Shown piece after piece: positions 23,329 to 36,650 of a DNA stretch of 64,000 nucleotides. The translations under genes were made by a program, and so were the position numbers. This DNA is from Apteryx mantelli (lineage: Eukaryota; Chordata; Aves; Apterygiformes; Apterygidae): NCBI RefSeq assembly GCF_036417845.1, contig NC_089985.1, positions 35,050,583-35,114,582 of the forward strand, in the 5' to 3' direction. The number at the start of each line of letters is the position of its first letter. Within the stretch, counting starts at the first letter, position 1. Under the pieces are notes generated by a model, which was given only the letters and a program-made list of their open reading frames with translations, was not told where the DNA came from and searched no databases.

Positions 23329-24214
23329 AATTTACTACCTCACATGCAACAATGTTCAAGTTTAACATGAGACACATAATAAATGGCAGAAGTCCCAGGG
23401 CAGTTCAAATCCTCAGAAGTGTAGTTCAGCTGAATTTTCTTTTGCACATTGACTACAATGTGTCTGTTTCAGTATATCTTCCAATTCAGACACCGCTTCA
23501 GTGGTATGAAATAAAAAAGATTGAAATTTTGATTTTTACTTATCTATTTATTTATTTTTACCTTAAAAAAAAAAAATCGCTTATACCTTCCTCTAACCCC
23601 CAAAATCTCTATCCGAAGAACTGAAGTCCTCTGCTTTTGTAAGCAGAGCTGACCCAGTGTCCCAGTATGACATACCTCCCTTGATATCTGCTACCAGTCA
23701 GTCAGCTCCAGACTGCTGTTTTTCTTTTCAGTCTGAAAATAATCTTGAGAAATTAAATTACAGATTACTTCAGTTATTTTAAACAGAACTGAATAACTAA
23801 GATAGCTTTTAAATCAGGGTCTGCAGGAGTCTAGAGTACCTAGTTTGAATTTTGATCATGATAAGTTTTATGCTTCAGAAATGGGGGGGTTTTGGCTTCC
23901 TATAGCACCTCAAACTTGTGGTGGTTTCCTTAAAATATAATCTCAAATTTTTAGATATTGTGTGTGTTGTTTTTATGGAGAGTTGGCAGCCTTTGGAAGG
24001 AAAACCATTACTTCATCTGTTATGAACACTATTCTCTTTGTTTCATTCTATCTCAAGGCTTTTGTCTCTGTTTGAGGAGGCGAGAAATTGGCTATATGAT
24101 CTTTGACATGTTCTTGGGTAGTTTTCTGCCTGTGCATTTTTTTTTCCTGTATAAAGTGCATAAATCTTTAGGATCAATAAATGCTTCGTAGCAACCATTC
24201 TTTAAAAAAAAAAA

Positions 24215-24275
24215 AATTACACTGATGTTTTGAGAACATCAGCCCCAAATGACTTAGGAGCCTACACGTTGTTTT
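24215..24275. repeat. Short relic with 'gacttaggagcctac' motif
   Basis: 'caaatgacttaggagcctac' recalls the 'ttaggagcctaa' block of an old amniote interspersed repeat. Only one copy of the block remains, so the family is left open. A comparable 'gttaggcacctgtgtt' occurs at about 60981-60996. Confidence 0.25.
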
Positions 24276-24572
24276 TAAGAGATACAGGTACATAAGGAGC
24301 AAATTCTCAGTAAAACTGAATTGCTATCCAGAGTGTCTGTATCACTTTTGAAAACAGAATTTAATCTTCTAAGGCTTCAGGAGTGTTATCAAGGTATTCT
24401 GCATCATTGCTAACTTTTAGGGTACATTTTCATGCCTCACATTAAATTCAGAGTTACGCGAGTTAAATGCAGTGCTCAGCCAGAACCAGTGAATACTTCT
24501 AAAGGTTCTTAGCAGATTCTTAGCAAACAGAAATGTGCTGAGGTCATACCTAACCATCCTTCAGGATCGTCT

Positions 24573-24592
24573 TGTGTGTGTGTGTGTGTGTG
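24573..24592. repeat. (TG)10 microsatellite
   Basis: Ten uninterrupted TG units in intron 2, followed by a T/G-rich low-complexity zone. Confidence 0.9.
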
Positions 24593-24617
24593 GTTTTACA
24601 CTGTGGTGTTTGGGGAT

Positions 24618-24702
24618 TTGGGTTGGTTTTTTTTGGTTGGTTGGTTTTTGGTTTCTTTGTGGGTTTTTTGGGGGGGGGGGGTTGTTTTTTTTTTTTTTTT
24701 TT
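24618..24702 (+). repeat. G-run/T-run low-complexity tract
   Basis: Alternating TTTGG blocks, then a run of about 12 G, TTG and about 18 T. A 21-base T run follows at 24771-24791. The same G-run then TTGTTT pattern appears at 25496-25521, 27541-27575 and 38275-38327, always on the sense strand. Confidence 0.8.
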
Positions 24703-27700
24703 AAACCAGTAAGCTCTTGTAGGAACAACTGTCTCTTTCAGGGCTTTTTTATCATTAAGATTCAATGTGATTTTTTTTTTTTTTTTTTTTTCTTTTGACA
24801 GTGAAGCTGTATTGCAGAATAAGTAGTAAATTCTTAAGATAGTCTTGCTGAACTGGTGGGGATGTCCAAAGCAATTTGGTTTGTTTTCTGTCTGCTTTTG
24901 GATTTTTTCATTGTTTCAGTTCAAAACTTCTGTGCACTTTTATTAAATCTCAGCTGAGTATACACTGTTGTAGTATGTGTTTAAGCAAACACTACAGGAG
25001 TTTCCATTAAAAATATGGGTCTTCATAGGCAATAAGTTCTTTTCTCCTTTCTCCTGATAAGATAAAACATTAGGTAAAACAAGGAAACCAAATTAAAAAG
25101 TTATCTGCAAAGAGAATTTGCTTCAAAAAAAATAGCAAAGGTCATATGCCAAATAAGCATGTGAAATAGTTGGCCTGGCAAAACCATATTAAAAAATCTC
25201 AAATGCATTTCTGAGGCTAGATGGGATTTAATTGGTTCATGTAAAAGATTCAATTTCCCCTGTCCTGTTAGGAAGTGCACAGATCTTGTGAAATAATGTT
25301 TAGGCTCCAAAAATACTTTTTCCAAGGAGTTCAGAGCTAAACAAAGTCTGTTAAACATGCAGAATTCCTGTGAGAGAATTTATGATCTGGACTGTTTTAT
25401 TATTATTTTTAAAATGGATTAAACAGTTACTGTAACAACAATAATCATCTGCTCCAAGTGTTTTTCCAGGTCTTTTAGAACAGTAGTAGTGGGGGTTTGG
25501 GGGGGGGGGTTGTTTGTTTTAAAGAAAATTAATTCATGATGTTACCCCTCGCTTTGGAAAGACACATGTTTAAAGAAGCGTATTCCTTTACTTAAAAAAA
25601 TAAAATAAAAAATAAAAATAAAAATGCTAATTTGGTAGTACACCGTACTGAGTTGAATAGGAATGACAGCTTCTAAGACAGCCTTTAATTTGGTATTCAA
25701 AACCAAAATTGTAAACTTCGGTTTTGTTTGGTAGCGTCTCAGAACAGGCAGGATATACAGTAGCATTTTTTAAAGATGCTAATGACTTGAAAGAGAAGAT
25801 AAAGTCAGGCATACATTTTAATTATGGGGGAGGGGTTGCAATAGAAAAAATGTTTTTTCCACTGCAGAAATTTTAAGGGAATGAGACAAGGAAAAACAGA
25901 GCGACTGAAAATACTCGCCTTCATTTGGCAGGGGTGTTTAATAAAAGCAGAACTTGTGGTTGTAAAGTGTGCTTATTAAATTCTTCATTTACACTACCTA
26001 ATTAATTCTAGCATTTTAAATTAACAGTGAAACTGGTCCCTGCTGTACCATTTCATAGCTACAGCATATTTCGTCCAACAACCCAGTTGCTCAGGTTTAA
26101 TCAGCTGCTCTCAAAAAATGAGAAGAAGGAACTTGAGTTTAAAAAAAAAACTAAATGGCATAAACACTTTAGAAGAGTGTAAGATGACAGGAGATGACTT
26201 TACGGAGGAAGGCTACAGCTTTAGATGGATATGAGGCTCGGTGCTTGTAAGTGAGGTTAAACTACGTAGCACTGCAGATGCAGGCTATTATTTATTCTGT
26301 CCCCAAAAAGCTAGTGATAAATCTCTTATTGACTTAACCAGGAGAAGGGAAGGACTTGAATTCATCAGAGAATTTTAAGAGAAGAAACGCTGAATTTGTT
26401 TTGTCCCATGTTTTGAAAACAAAAGGTCCAGTCAGCAGAGTGTCTGTGAGAGACATTGTAATTGCTGCTGGCCAAGTGAGTTGTCCTTGTTGACTTAATT
26501 TGGGGGTGGAACGGGGGTGTTTGTGTTTAATTTTTTTTTTTAAACTGACTTGATGGCCGGAGCTGAGCTCTTAAGAATTATATTTTTGTGTCTCTGTAGT
26601 CTGCACAGGAATTCATGTCTCTTAATCTTCAAATGATCGGTATCTCAAATCTTTGGATCTCAGATAATCTTTCATATCTTATAATGATCCAGGCACATTG
26701 TGAAGTAGAATATTTATCGATGCAGGATTTCTGTGCATCACTTAACATATGACAGCATTGCATATTCCTGCTGTGTGATGCAATCTGAGGTTCTTTACAT
26801 GCATAATCGGGAACTTCATTGCTCCTCTGCCCAAAAAACAACCCTATTTTAAATTGTTCCTTTTGAATTTGCAATTCCTTTAAGATTAATGTACAAAGAT
26901 TTACATCTGTAATTTATCATTTCAGGTAATTTTAATGGGACCAATACAGACTTAGATTAAGATTGCAGTTCAGAACTGAAGATGGCATTATAAGCATAAT
27001 ATAAACATAGATGATTCCAGTGAAAAGGAGGTATGGATGAACCACTGACTCGAAGCATTAGCATCTGTGTGTTGTCACATGCTAGGAAAGAAAAAAGAAT
27101 TGGCTGTGTTATCTGTAGTCCTGCCTAGAAGTTATGAATTATCAAGTCCTTACTCTTTGTATTTTTAACCATTTGATCCAAGAACCAAAAGCGAACAAAA
27201 TGGCAGAATCAGAAATAGTGCAGCATTGTGAGAGAGTGCAGGAAAAATCTTTGTGAGCAGTATTTAACGTGCTCCCTTTTCCCATTCACACCATGAAATT
27301 CCTGACCTGCAATGGGGGGTCCTCTGCCCATGCTCCCAGCAGGCCAGATGTGAATTGGTTCTGGACCAAAAGTATTTCCATGCTAGGGTTAAGGTATGAC
27401 CATCTGCCCCTCTGTATAAAAAATATTTCTCTCTGGCTGCCTGTATAACTAGTGGCTTACCAGCAAATACCAGAAAGGTACTGCTATAAAAAGCAATGAC
27501 CAAGATTTTGCTTAACCAAGAGTAGATAGTGAATGGTGGGTTTGGGGGGGGGTTGTTTTTGTTCTGTTTTTTTGTTTTCTATTTTTGACACTGAACTGGT
27601 GATGAGATGTTCAGTACAGATATTGGATACTTGGAGCTTCCTAAAATTTGGGGCACATTTAAGGAGTCTGAATTTCAGCGTCTAGAATCAAAAACTGTTT

Positions 27701-29059
27701 CTGAAAGCCACAGCTGGAGCAGGTCTGTATCCTTGGGATCAAAAGCTGTTTATCGGCAGTCTAAACTGTGACAGTGAACCTGTGGAAAGATGGAAGAGAG
27801 GAAGCCAGGTATAATGATGTTGCCTTACAATAAGGCTTCTCCAGGAGGGAAGCTTTTGAATCCCGTAGCAAGTGCACAGTAGCAAGAAAACACTGTTTAA
27901 ACTTTTTCTAGTAAACCAACATCTTCTCATATTGCCCCATTGTCTGCCGCAGGCAACAGCAAAGCTTTAAATATTTTAATTGGGAGGTTTTGCTACCCGA
28001 TAAAGTAGATGGACACGTGGACCATCTTGGAATCAAGAAGGGAATCTGGAAGCTCAGAAAGCAAAACCAAAATCACACTGTAAAGATACAAAGCAAAACC
28101 AGGATTAATGGTTAAGTTTAACTGTAGGAAAGAGGCCTTTTGGTAATACAGTTCATGACAATAGAAAGCAGTTGCATGGTTAAGTCTGTATTTGAAAGAC
28201 CCAGGCTGGAAATTGCTGAGATACTAGTAAAATTGTGCTTCTTTGTCATGGGGAAAAATATTTATTTTCATTCAAAGGAAATAGATCAGTTATTTATGTT
28301 TAGAAACCACAGATTGAATGTGAATTCACTGAAAATTTCACATACAAAGGCTATCAGCACTTTATATACATTTTCGCTAGGAATTTTGTAAAAGAATATA
28401 CTCTAAATGTTTCCTACTGGAGGAGAAAGATATATGGCCTATATGCAGATAAATATAGCTCACTGTGAAACCCAGCATTAAATTACCTGATCCTAAGTGA
28501 TTGAAACGCTAATCTGGACATAAACTACTTTCACGATTTGATGTCCTATTCACTGATTGTGAGTTTTGAGATATTAGTGGTTCCAGCAGTTTTGCCCACG
28601 TAAAATACATTAAATAGGATTATAGAATGTAGGGATTATGTTAGATAAGATTTGTAAACTGTTTAGAAAGTATGTAAACACTCATGCCTCATGGCATAAG
28701 CCCACCTAATAACAGGGTTTAGGTGAAAAATACCATGTAGAAGTAGCTTATTCTATTGTTGACTTAAGATGTTTTTTATGTATACACATATATATGTATA
28801 TGTGTGTGTATATATATAAAAATTCTTTGTGAAGCAGTAGTAACTGGTCACTGATCCCTGGTCAGTTATTTAGTACTGATCTTATTAGACTAGTTTGCTT
28901 TGCGCCGGTGGTAGTCCAGAAAAAAATTATATATTGTGGTGTTCACCATTTATAAAGTGAATATAATTCTGGAATTTGCTTTATAGTGACTCCCTTTAGA
29001 AGCAATGTTTAATTTTTATGCGTGGGCCTTCCTTGAAGACACAAGATTTAGTCTGCTGC

Positions 29060-29060
29060 A

Positions 29061-29091
<31 letters not shown>

Positions 29092-29095
29092 TTTC
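29060..29095 (+). repeat. (AT)n microsatellite with adjoining T run
   Basis: About 12 AT units, then about 12 T and CCCC. It looks like a pyrimidine tract, but no exon follows. Confidence 0.9.
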
Positions 29096-30599
29096 CCCTG
29101 TTTCAACAAGGATTGAGTACTCTGCTGAGGACAGTTTATCTGGAAAATAATCCCAAATTAAATGGATTATCTCAGTTTTTTTCATGAGGTGACTTGTAGA
29201 CTGGACTAGTCATGATTATTTCAATAAATATAGGAAATGTGCATGGAGGTTGTTTAGGGGAGTTTGGGGATTGTTTCTCTGTTTGTTTTAGTTAGTGGTC
29301 AAAATGCAGTGAAGAAACAGTGATCAAGTATGCAGAAGAAGCTCAAGAAGAAGTGCAGAAGTCTAAAATACTTTATTTTAGGTCCGAAAAGGAAAATCAT
29401 TTCTGTAAATCAGATGAAATGCAGAGCATGCTTTAATTTTCAGTTATTCTCTCTTTGTCTGGAAATAATGCTGTGGTACCTTCAATAGGATGCAGAGACT
29501 AAAATATTACAAGACATTAAAAATGGACATATTTCAGGGTTTGTAAAGCCTAAAATCTAGAATTATTTTTTTAAAAGATTAAATACATGGTTCTGAACGT
29601 CGTTAAAGACCTTTGATAGGTTGATCTTAATTTGGTGGCCTAGTTATTTTATTTTTATAGCTTCTTATTTCCTGGAATGTATTCTGTTCTTTAGCAGAGA
29701 GAAACCTAATTTCAGTGTTGCATATCCTATTCTCAGGGCTGCAGATTCAAGAAAATCCCCCAGTATTGATTATCTAAATGAATATTTACATCAAATATCT
29801 GAACTAAATTCATTAACACTGTGGGAGAGGGAATGGAGAAATAGTAATGGGTATCTTACTGTTGGAATTCTAGAAAGTATTTGCTAAGGTTTGATGTCTC
29901 TTCTAAATGCCGAGGAAAACGGTCAAATTTGCATCCGTCATTTTCTTTATCGCTTCTCTGCAGTCGTCTGGTGCATATTCTGCAGAGGCAAACAAAAGAA
30001 TTTTGATTTCTTGATTATTGGGAAATAAGCCATTGAAATGAGCATTGGGGCAAATAGGCAGAAAGCAAGAAGGCATGACCCTTGTGCTGTGAAAAATCTT
30101 TCTAATTAACTTCAGCAGTCTCAGTCCTGAGGTGGTTCTGAAGTGCATTAAATGCCTATAATGCATGTATAGTTTATTCTTTATGTTTAACCGCCTGTTT
30201 TGAGTAAACAACATCACCTTCCCATCAACTGTAATGAGGAAGGATTAGCAGTATAGTTTTCCTCAACAGCACAAGCACACCTACACCTCTGAAATTGTGC
30301 CTTCCGGGCATAAGGCTATTTTTGATGCTTTTCCAGTGTGTATGCTGACCTTATAGTCTGTGACTTTCTTTCCACGCTTCATATTGTCTGCTTGAAGATA
30401 TGCCGTCTACCAGGAAACAACTAGGCAAAACGGCTCTGTTGGTAGTCCTGTATTTGATGGCAGTCCATCCTTACCTCCTCTGTGTTGTGCGCCTTTTCTT
30501 TTTTTTTCCTCTCTTCCCATTGTCCCTTTCTCTCTAAAAGCACAGGCTTTGTGCTTCAGCACTCGTGCCCAGCTTCTTCTGTCCCTAACCCTTTTTCTT

Positions 30600-32340
30600 T
30601 TCTTTCCTTTTAGCCCAAGGAGGACAAGGACAAAGGGGAGGAAAGGAACAAGAGAGAGTTCCAGAAAAGCATTGGGAGATTTGGCAGCAGTGACGCTCTA
30701 GCTTCCAGCTGAGGCAGGGCCTTTGGGGCAGCAGTAGACAGCACACCAAGAGAGATCTCACCTTTCAGGGCTCCAAAGATGCCTTCCCCAGCATTCATCT
30801 GTTTCTTGCTAAGCGCAAGAGAACTTCTTGTTTGACTTGAGACCTTCTACCCTTCAGCTGTACCAACAAGCAGCACAGCCATGCTGCAGCTGTCATCCCT
30901 GCCGTCTCTCCAGCACTCTTTGTAGACAACTTGTCCAAGAACAAAAGTAACCTGTGCAAAACTAGTCTTAATGGTTTGAAAATGGCCCAGCTCCTGCTCT
31001 CCCTTCTCACAAGAGTATGCTTTCTACCAACACTGTGTTAGCTTTAAGATGGATTTTAATTAGTTCCTGAACAGGGTTATTTGATCTGTCTGCAATAGCT
31101 GTATCTCATACTTGGTGAGCTAGGAAGGTCTTGCCACTTTTGTTCCACAGCTGATCCATCTTCACTCAACTTCATAGAGTGCAGGCGCTTTTCCCCACAG
31201 CCAGAACCACCCTGCAAGATGTCCTTCACCTTGACCTCTGAGAACAGTCAACCTGACACTTTCAGGTCAGTAATGGAATCTGTTCCCCTTGGGAGTATGC
31301 ACTCCATCTTTTTCCTCTCCATATTTTCTCCTAGCCCAGTTTATAGGCAGCCCTTACACTAATGGAAAAAAAAATGCTTCTTCAGACTTGATTTGCTTAG
31401 ACCTCATTCCCCAGATTTTTGGGGAAGATCTTTGGGGTTATTCTAACTGTCTGAATTGAGCAAGGATCCATTCACATGATAAGCCAACCTATTTTCCATC
31501 CTCTTCTCAAGTGAGAGACCCTCTAGAGAGGGCAGAGTTTCTTTTGGGTTATCTACTACGTGGAGGCCTTAAATCTTTCTCCTTCTCCTTTGCTTCCAGA
31601 AGACTTGAAAGGTTCAAGCCCAGTGCTTTGTAACTTAGGATGTCATTTGACTCATGATTAAGAGGGGTTAATATCTAGTCACGTTACGTCATTGTATGCA
31701 AGAATATGTAGAGTGGGGGATTTACCGCCACTTTATACACTTACACATCCTTTACAACCATCACCATCTATTCTTTTCTTCCTCTTGAAGGACAGTTGGT
31801 TTTTGCTAGCTGAATTGGGTGTCCACCAACCTTTATATCCACTTGTATGCAGTTCACTGGCAATCCTATAGTCAGAACTAATAACTTTCTCAGTAATCCA
31901 TAGGCTGTTGGGAGGTTCGGCCATTGCCAACAGACAAGCATACGCCTTTGGGTTGCAGTAACATCCTAAGCCAGGTCCTCTAATTCTTTCCTGGAATGGG
32001 CATTGGTAGAGTATTTCAGTACCCGACTTTTTAACCATTTATGTTACAGCCTGAGTGTAGTTCAGCACTTTCTGCATCTATGCCTAATCCTTGGCTAGAA
32101 AACACAGGCTTTTAGACTCCATTGAACTTTGTTTCAGGTTTTGCCCAGGTTCAGTGTTTCCCATTTCTGTGATCATAGATGCCAAAATCTTGGGGTCCTT
32201 TTCTTTCCTGTGAGATTTGAGTCTAAAAGAAGCACAGAAAGAGAAATCAAGCATCATGTCATTGGGTCTGTCTCTCTGACTGTGCTCACCAGCTCTGCTG
32301 TAGCCCACTCACTGGTTTGGTCTGTTGAACATAACTGCCA
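30600..32340. repeat. Probable decayed interspersed element, family unknown
   Basis: Composition changes here from T-rich AT DNA to an even-base, C/T-richer, CpG-poor sequence that looks like old coding DNA with scattered stops. The + strand frame at about 30614-30710 reads a Lys/Glu-rich peptide (PKEDKDKGEERNKRE...) that ends at a stop. A 101-codon minus-strand frame covers 31733-32038. I could not assign it to CR1, an endogenous retrovirus, DIRS or a processed pseudogene. A CR1-type 3' end lies just downstream (32420-32510), so part may be CR1. No terminal repeats were found by eye. Confidence 0.35.
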
Positions 32341-32419
32341 TTCTCCTTGAGCAAGATCCATCCCTGATTTCACAAGTATTCCTAGGTTTCTCAGTTGTCT
32401 CCACTAGGAATTTCAGCAC

Positions 32420-32510
32420 AAGTTACTGCCTTGCAGGCACTGCTGAAGACAGGATATTGAACTAGGCAGACCTCTGGTCTGACCCAGTACTGCTGTTCTT
32501 AGGCTCTCAC
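32420..32510 (+). mobile_element. CR1-family LINE 3' end, plus strand
   Basis: 'gacctctggtctgacccagtactgctgttcttaggctct' (about 32469-32507) matches the characteristic 3' terminus of old sauropsid CR1 elements (ggacctttggtctgacccagtatggc...ttcttatg), preceded by 'cactgctgaagacaggatattgaactaggc'. The terminal microsatellite has decayed. It is a 5'-truncated non-coding relic, as most CR1 copies are. Confidence 0.72.
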
Positions 32511-35339
32511 AGCAACTGTTTAGTCAGTAGAATATCAGCTAGAGGAAAAAAATGAATTCTCTTCATTATTTCTATTCACAAGAGCCAAGAATTTTTTTCA
32601 ATTATCTGATTTTTAAGGGCTGTTGCAAAAACAGATGGACAAAAAGCTACATCATGCTCACCTACAAGCAAACAAATGGCAGCATCCCCAGTATGATTAA
32701 TTGTTGCTGTACTAGAGGGGCTGCTCTTTCCGGGATGGAAGGTCTGATGTGTCCACTGCCCTGTAGAGAAAAAGTCTATCCTCACATGTATTTTAAAGCA
32801 TGATAAATTAAATACCAACAGGCTTCCTAATGCTGCAGGATTCTAGGACCCTCGAAATGAGGCCACCTTCCTCTTCCTTAGGATGCTGTCGGTTAGACGT
32901 AGGGGGTGTTTTGACTTGCCCTGTTGTGAGGATGGTAGGTAGGGCATGATAAGGTAGGACATGTAACAAGGAAGAAGTATTCCCCAGCAATTCCTTTTTT
33001 AGACTCCTCTGTTCTCCTACATACTGTATCTGTGTCATTTCTGTTTACCAATGCATCTCTTTCTCCCATTTCTCTACTTGTTCTTTAACTTTTTTTTCCC
33101 TGCTCTGGAAGCCTCTTTCTTTTTAATCAAAAAGAAAGAAAACAATCCCAAACCTGAGCAACTTGAGAGCTTCATTGTATAATGCTTCACTGATACATTC
33201 TTTGCTGTGATACTTTCTAGTACGTTGACATAACTGCTTTGTTACCTTGGGTTTTTTTGTTTGTTTGTTTTCCTGTTGGTAGGATTGTGATACTTACTTG
33301 CTCAAAGTTAGGTATGTTTAGGTGCTTTGACAAACCAGAAACAAAAGAAGGAAAAAAATGTATGTATTTCTCTCCCCTTTGCTTCCCACCTACATGTTTA
33401 ATATTAGTGAAAAGGAATGTATTTTAACCAAAATCAAGTATCGTAGAATCTTCACTGTTTCTGTGGTGGTCAGCCACCAAGAATGGCTCATAGTCATGAC
33501 ATTGAGACATGGTACATCTGGTGACGTGTGTGGATATCGTCATAGGAAAAGGTATTGCTGATACAGATGGAATGTACCACATTTAAAAGGAACAAATTTG
33601 TTTTTCAGTCTGGAGGAAAATTCAGTCGAGAATATTCATTCTAATATTCTTCAGAGAATATCATGTCTAAACCTGTATTTCAGACAAAAAAGAAATTACT
33701 GAGAACTACTTGCCTTTTCAATGAAATTACCAGTAAATTTAAGTGATAGAACTAGTTAGTACATGCACCCAGCAAGGACATAACATTTTCTGCTTTAAGC
33801 AGTTTTTCTTTTCCTTACTTTCCTTACCTACCACGAATATTACAAACATTTGAAGGATCTTCAAAATTCCTGTTCTTCTTTTAGAATTCTTGAATGTTGA
33901 AAACATATTTGTGCTTTAAAGTTGAAGCAAACTTTTTATATAGATTTGTGACAGTCTGTATGGATAGCAAAATTTTATAGGTGGTGCTTTTTGGAACACG
34001 ATAAAGTGGCATTGCTTTTTTTCAGTATCTTTCCAAATGCTGTGTAAAGTAATACACATAAATCTAACTATTACAGATTAACCTTCTTAGATGTCAGGTT
34101 GCAGCTTTTATTTATGTTTTCACTGATCAGATTAAAAATGCTGCAGACACAGGTTGTGTTGTTAATATTAAATTTTGTATTCCGGTCTATAATAAATGAC
34201 TTTCCTCTGTGCATTGGAAAAACTGGTTAGTAGAGCTCAAAGAGAGTTTAATTAGTAGGCTGTTTGTGAGACAGAATAGGTATTCTGAGTCATTGTTCAG
34301 AATTACTGTGACATTTCTTAGTGTTGTGGTGGCTTTTTGTTTTCTGTTGTTTGACAAAGTCTGTTTAGGTACAAGACCCTAAATGTTCCTGAATTAGATC
34401 ATTTAATGACAAATTACCAAGACTTTTTAAATTTGCAGTCAGCCAGGCTTCAGATATTCCTCCTGCAGCATATTGTTATGTCCTACGTAGTATTTTTGTT
34501 TTGCAAAACATATTCTTGTTTTCTGCCAGCTTTATGTGCCTTTGCCATTTCCTTCAGACTGAAAGTGTTACTGCCACTGTTTTCACATAAGATGCTTCAA
34601 GGTTTGAGGATTCATCAGGCTTTCATGTTTCAGCTGTGCCTTTCCTTTACTGATCCCTCTGCTTACATGGTTCCTCTGAATGAGAGAGCATGTTCTTGGC
34701 CTTCTAACAAAAATACCTCTCCTATAAACCAAGTTACTTTTTGTTAAGGCAGGATTTCTTTTGCACTCTGCTAGTACGGTTCTCGGATCCATCATGAAAG
34801 CTGGTACTTAGGTCAGTGCATGGGCTCTGTTACTGTTCTCTCCTTCTGCCTTTCCTCTGCCCGTTATCCCTGCATACACTGCGTTAGTCTTTTAGAGTAG
34901 TGGGCTCTTTAGAAACTTTGCCTCTGGATGCCTGAAGTCACTTTTTAGTGCAAAAATGTGGTACATTTGACCCAATTCTGTGCACAGTACAGTATTTGAG
35001 CTCTATATTCTGAACTTACTGTCCACTTCATTAAGGCCTGGCCAGTGCAAAATGAGAATCAAGCTTGCTTTTTCCTGGCTGCTTTTTAGTTTCTGCTCTA
35101 TTGTGCAATATTATATTTTTGAGTTGCTTTTCACTTTGGTGATTTAAAATTATTTGAGAATACCAGCTTTGGGAATGTGATGCAGGAGGGGAAGACAAGT
35201 CTGCTGTAATGAAGCATGTACCTTTTCCATAACCTACTGGTTCTCACTGTCAGGTGCTTTTTCTCCTGGGTTTCAGACTATATAATTTCTTTATCCTTTC
35301 TTAATTTTATTTTCTCTTTTATGTGTAACACTTAAGTAG

Positions 35340-35545
35340 CCTGCTTCAATATTTCCTCTCCAGTCATAGTGTTCACACATTTGAAATATCTATAGGCTTT
35401 TGCATCTCCTTCTAGCCACTGTTTAACCGAGGGATGGCATATTTTAATATTGGGCACTTCTAATCTTGCCTCATAAGTCATTCTCAAGCCTCAAGTCATT
35501 TTTGATTATATCTGCTACTCAAAATTTGCCTCCAGTTCGTCGCTT
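35340..35545 (-). mobile_element. CR1-like LINE fragment, minus strand
   Basis: 'cttctaatcttgcctcataagtcattctcaagcc' followed by 'agtcatttttgattatatctgct' resembles the complement of the CR1 region encoding the C-terminal end of ORF2, where 'cctcataagtcat...ctaatcatttttgt' is typical. It is badly degraded and has no usable frame. The ends are approximate. Confidence 0.45.
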
Positions 35546-35758
35546 TCCTTCTCATATTTATGATATATTTATTACTATAGTAGCGTATGACCTTTATTTT
35601 TTTGTGTACTGCTCGTCCAGCAGTGTTATGTCCTCTCTCCATGATGTGACGCAGCCTATTTTAGATGTAACACGGCCTGTTTTAGATGTGAAAGGCTTCC
35701 TACAGCACATTGCACTCTTCTATCTAATGCATTGACTTCTTTAATTCCTGTTGTAGAT

Positions 35759-35763
35759 TTCTT

Positions 35764-35793
<30 letters not shown>
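35759..35793. repeat. (TTC)n trinucleotide microsatellite
   Basis: Eleven to twelve TTC/CTT units, a homopurine/homopyrimidine triplet repeat (GAA on the other strand). It lies 200 bp beyond a CR1-like relic. Confidence 0.95.
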
Positions 35794-35794
<1 letters not shown>

Positions 35795-36149
35795 TTCTTA
35801 CACTGCTGCTTCCCATTTTTTTTTGTGTTACTATATGTCATTTTTCCTGGATGGATTTGGTTTCACTATTTCTTAGCCTTCATCTTTCTAATCTCTATTC
35901 CTTTGTTTAATTTTTCTCCTCTTCTCCTTTGGTTTTGCTGGTCTGGATAGAGGATAAGTCATGGCTATTGCTTTGCCATTCATGCCTGTCTGCAGAACAC
36001 TGGATTTTTATAGTACAGTTCCTGTTCTGTTCTGGGACAAAGAGGGGAGGAGTGCAGCCTTGTTCTTCTCAGAACAGCTGCTAATTCAGAGGCTGCATGC
36101 CTCTTAAAGGGAGGGGGAGGAGAGGATGAAAAGAAGTGAAGCAGGAGAT

Positions 36150-36170
36150 GTCAACTGGGGGGGGGGGGAA
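36150..36170 (+). repeat. Poly-G run
   Basis: A run of about 12 G at 36158-36169 follows GA-rich sequence (36040-36150). Nothing else is seen. Confidence 0.7.
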
Positions 36171-36469
36171 TCCAAATATTTGCTCAGAAACTGAACTCTA
36201 GTTGTCTTATATTTGTCAGGAGCAATAGCTTCTAAAAACATACTTAATCAGTTGCTTGCAGTAGTATGAATGCACCCATGCTTAAAATCCAATTTTACAT
36301 TTAAAGAAACTCAAAAAGGAAGCAAGAATAACAAAAAAGAAAAACAAGAATAACACGTTCTGCAGCATGAAATGGGTGTGTTGTTTACAAGATATCTTCA
36401 GTCCAGCACAACTCTCACAAGCGCTGTGGTCCAATAATAAGGTTACTGGCTTAAGGTGGGGGAGATGCA

Positions 36470-36650
36470 GCTTTAGTTTCCTGTTCTGATAGTTGTGTTA
36501 CTCTGTCCAAGTTCACCCTGGAAATCTCAATGCATTTCAGTTTCTCTTCTTCAAAATAGGAATAAAAGTGCCTTCCTCAAAGTGGTGTTTGTGAGGAAAG
36601 GTGCGTTCAAGAGATAAAATGCTTCTGTGCTTCGGTAATGGGAACCACAG
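36470..36650 (+). repeat. MIR-like SINE relic
   Basis: The order 'gtgttactctgtccaagttcacc', 'ctcaatgcatttcagtttctc', 'aaaataggaataaaagtgccttcctcaaagtggtgtttgtgagg', then 'gataaaatgcttctgtgcttcggtaatggg' follows the body of an old tRNA-derived amniote SINE (…ctctgtgcctcagtttccccatctgtaaaatgggg…). The identification comes from this pattern by eye. Ends are approximate and the family name is uncertain. Confidence 0.6.
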
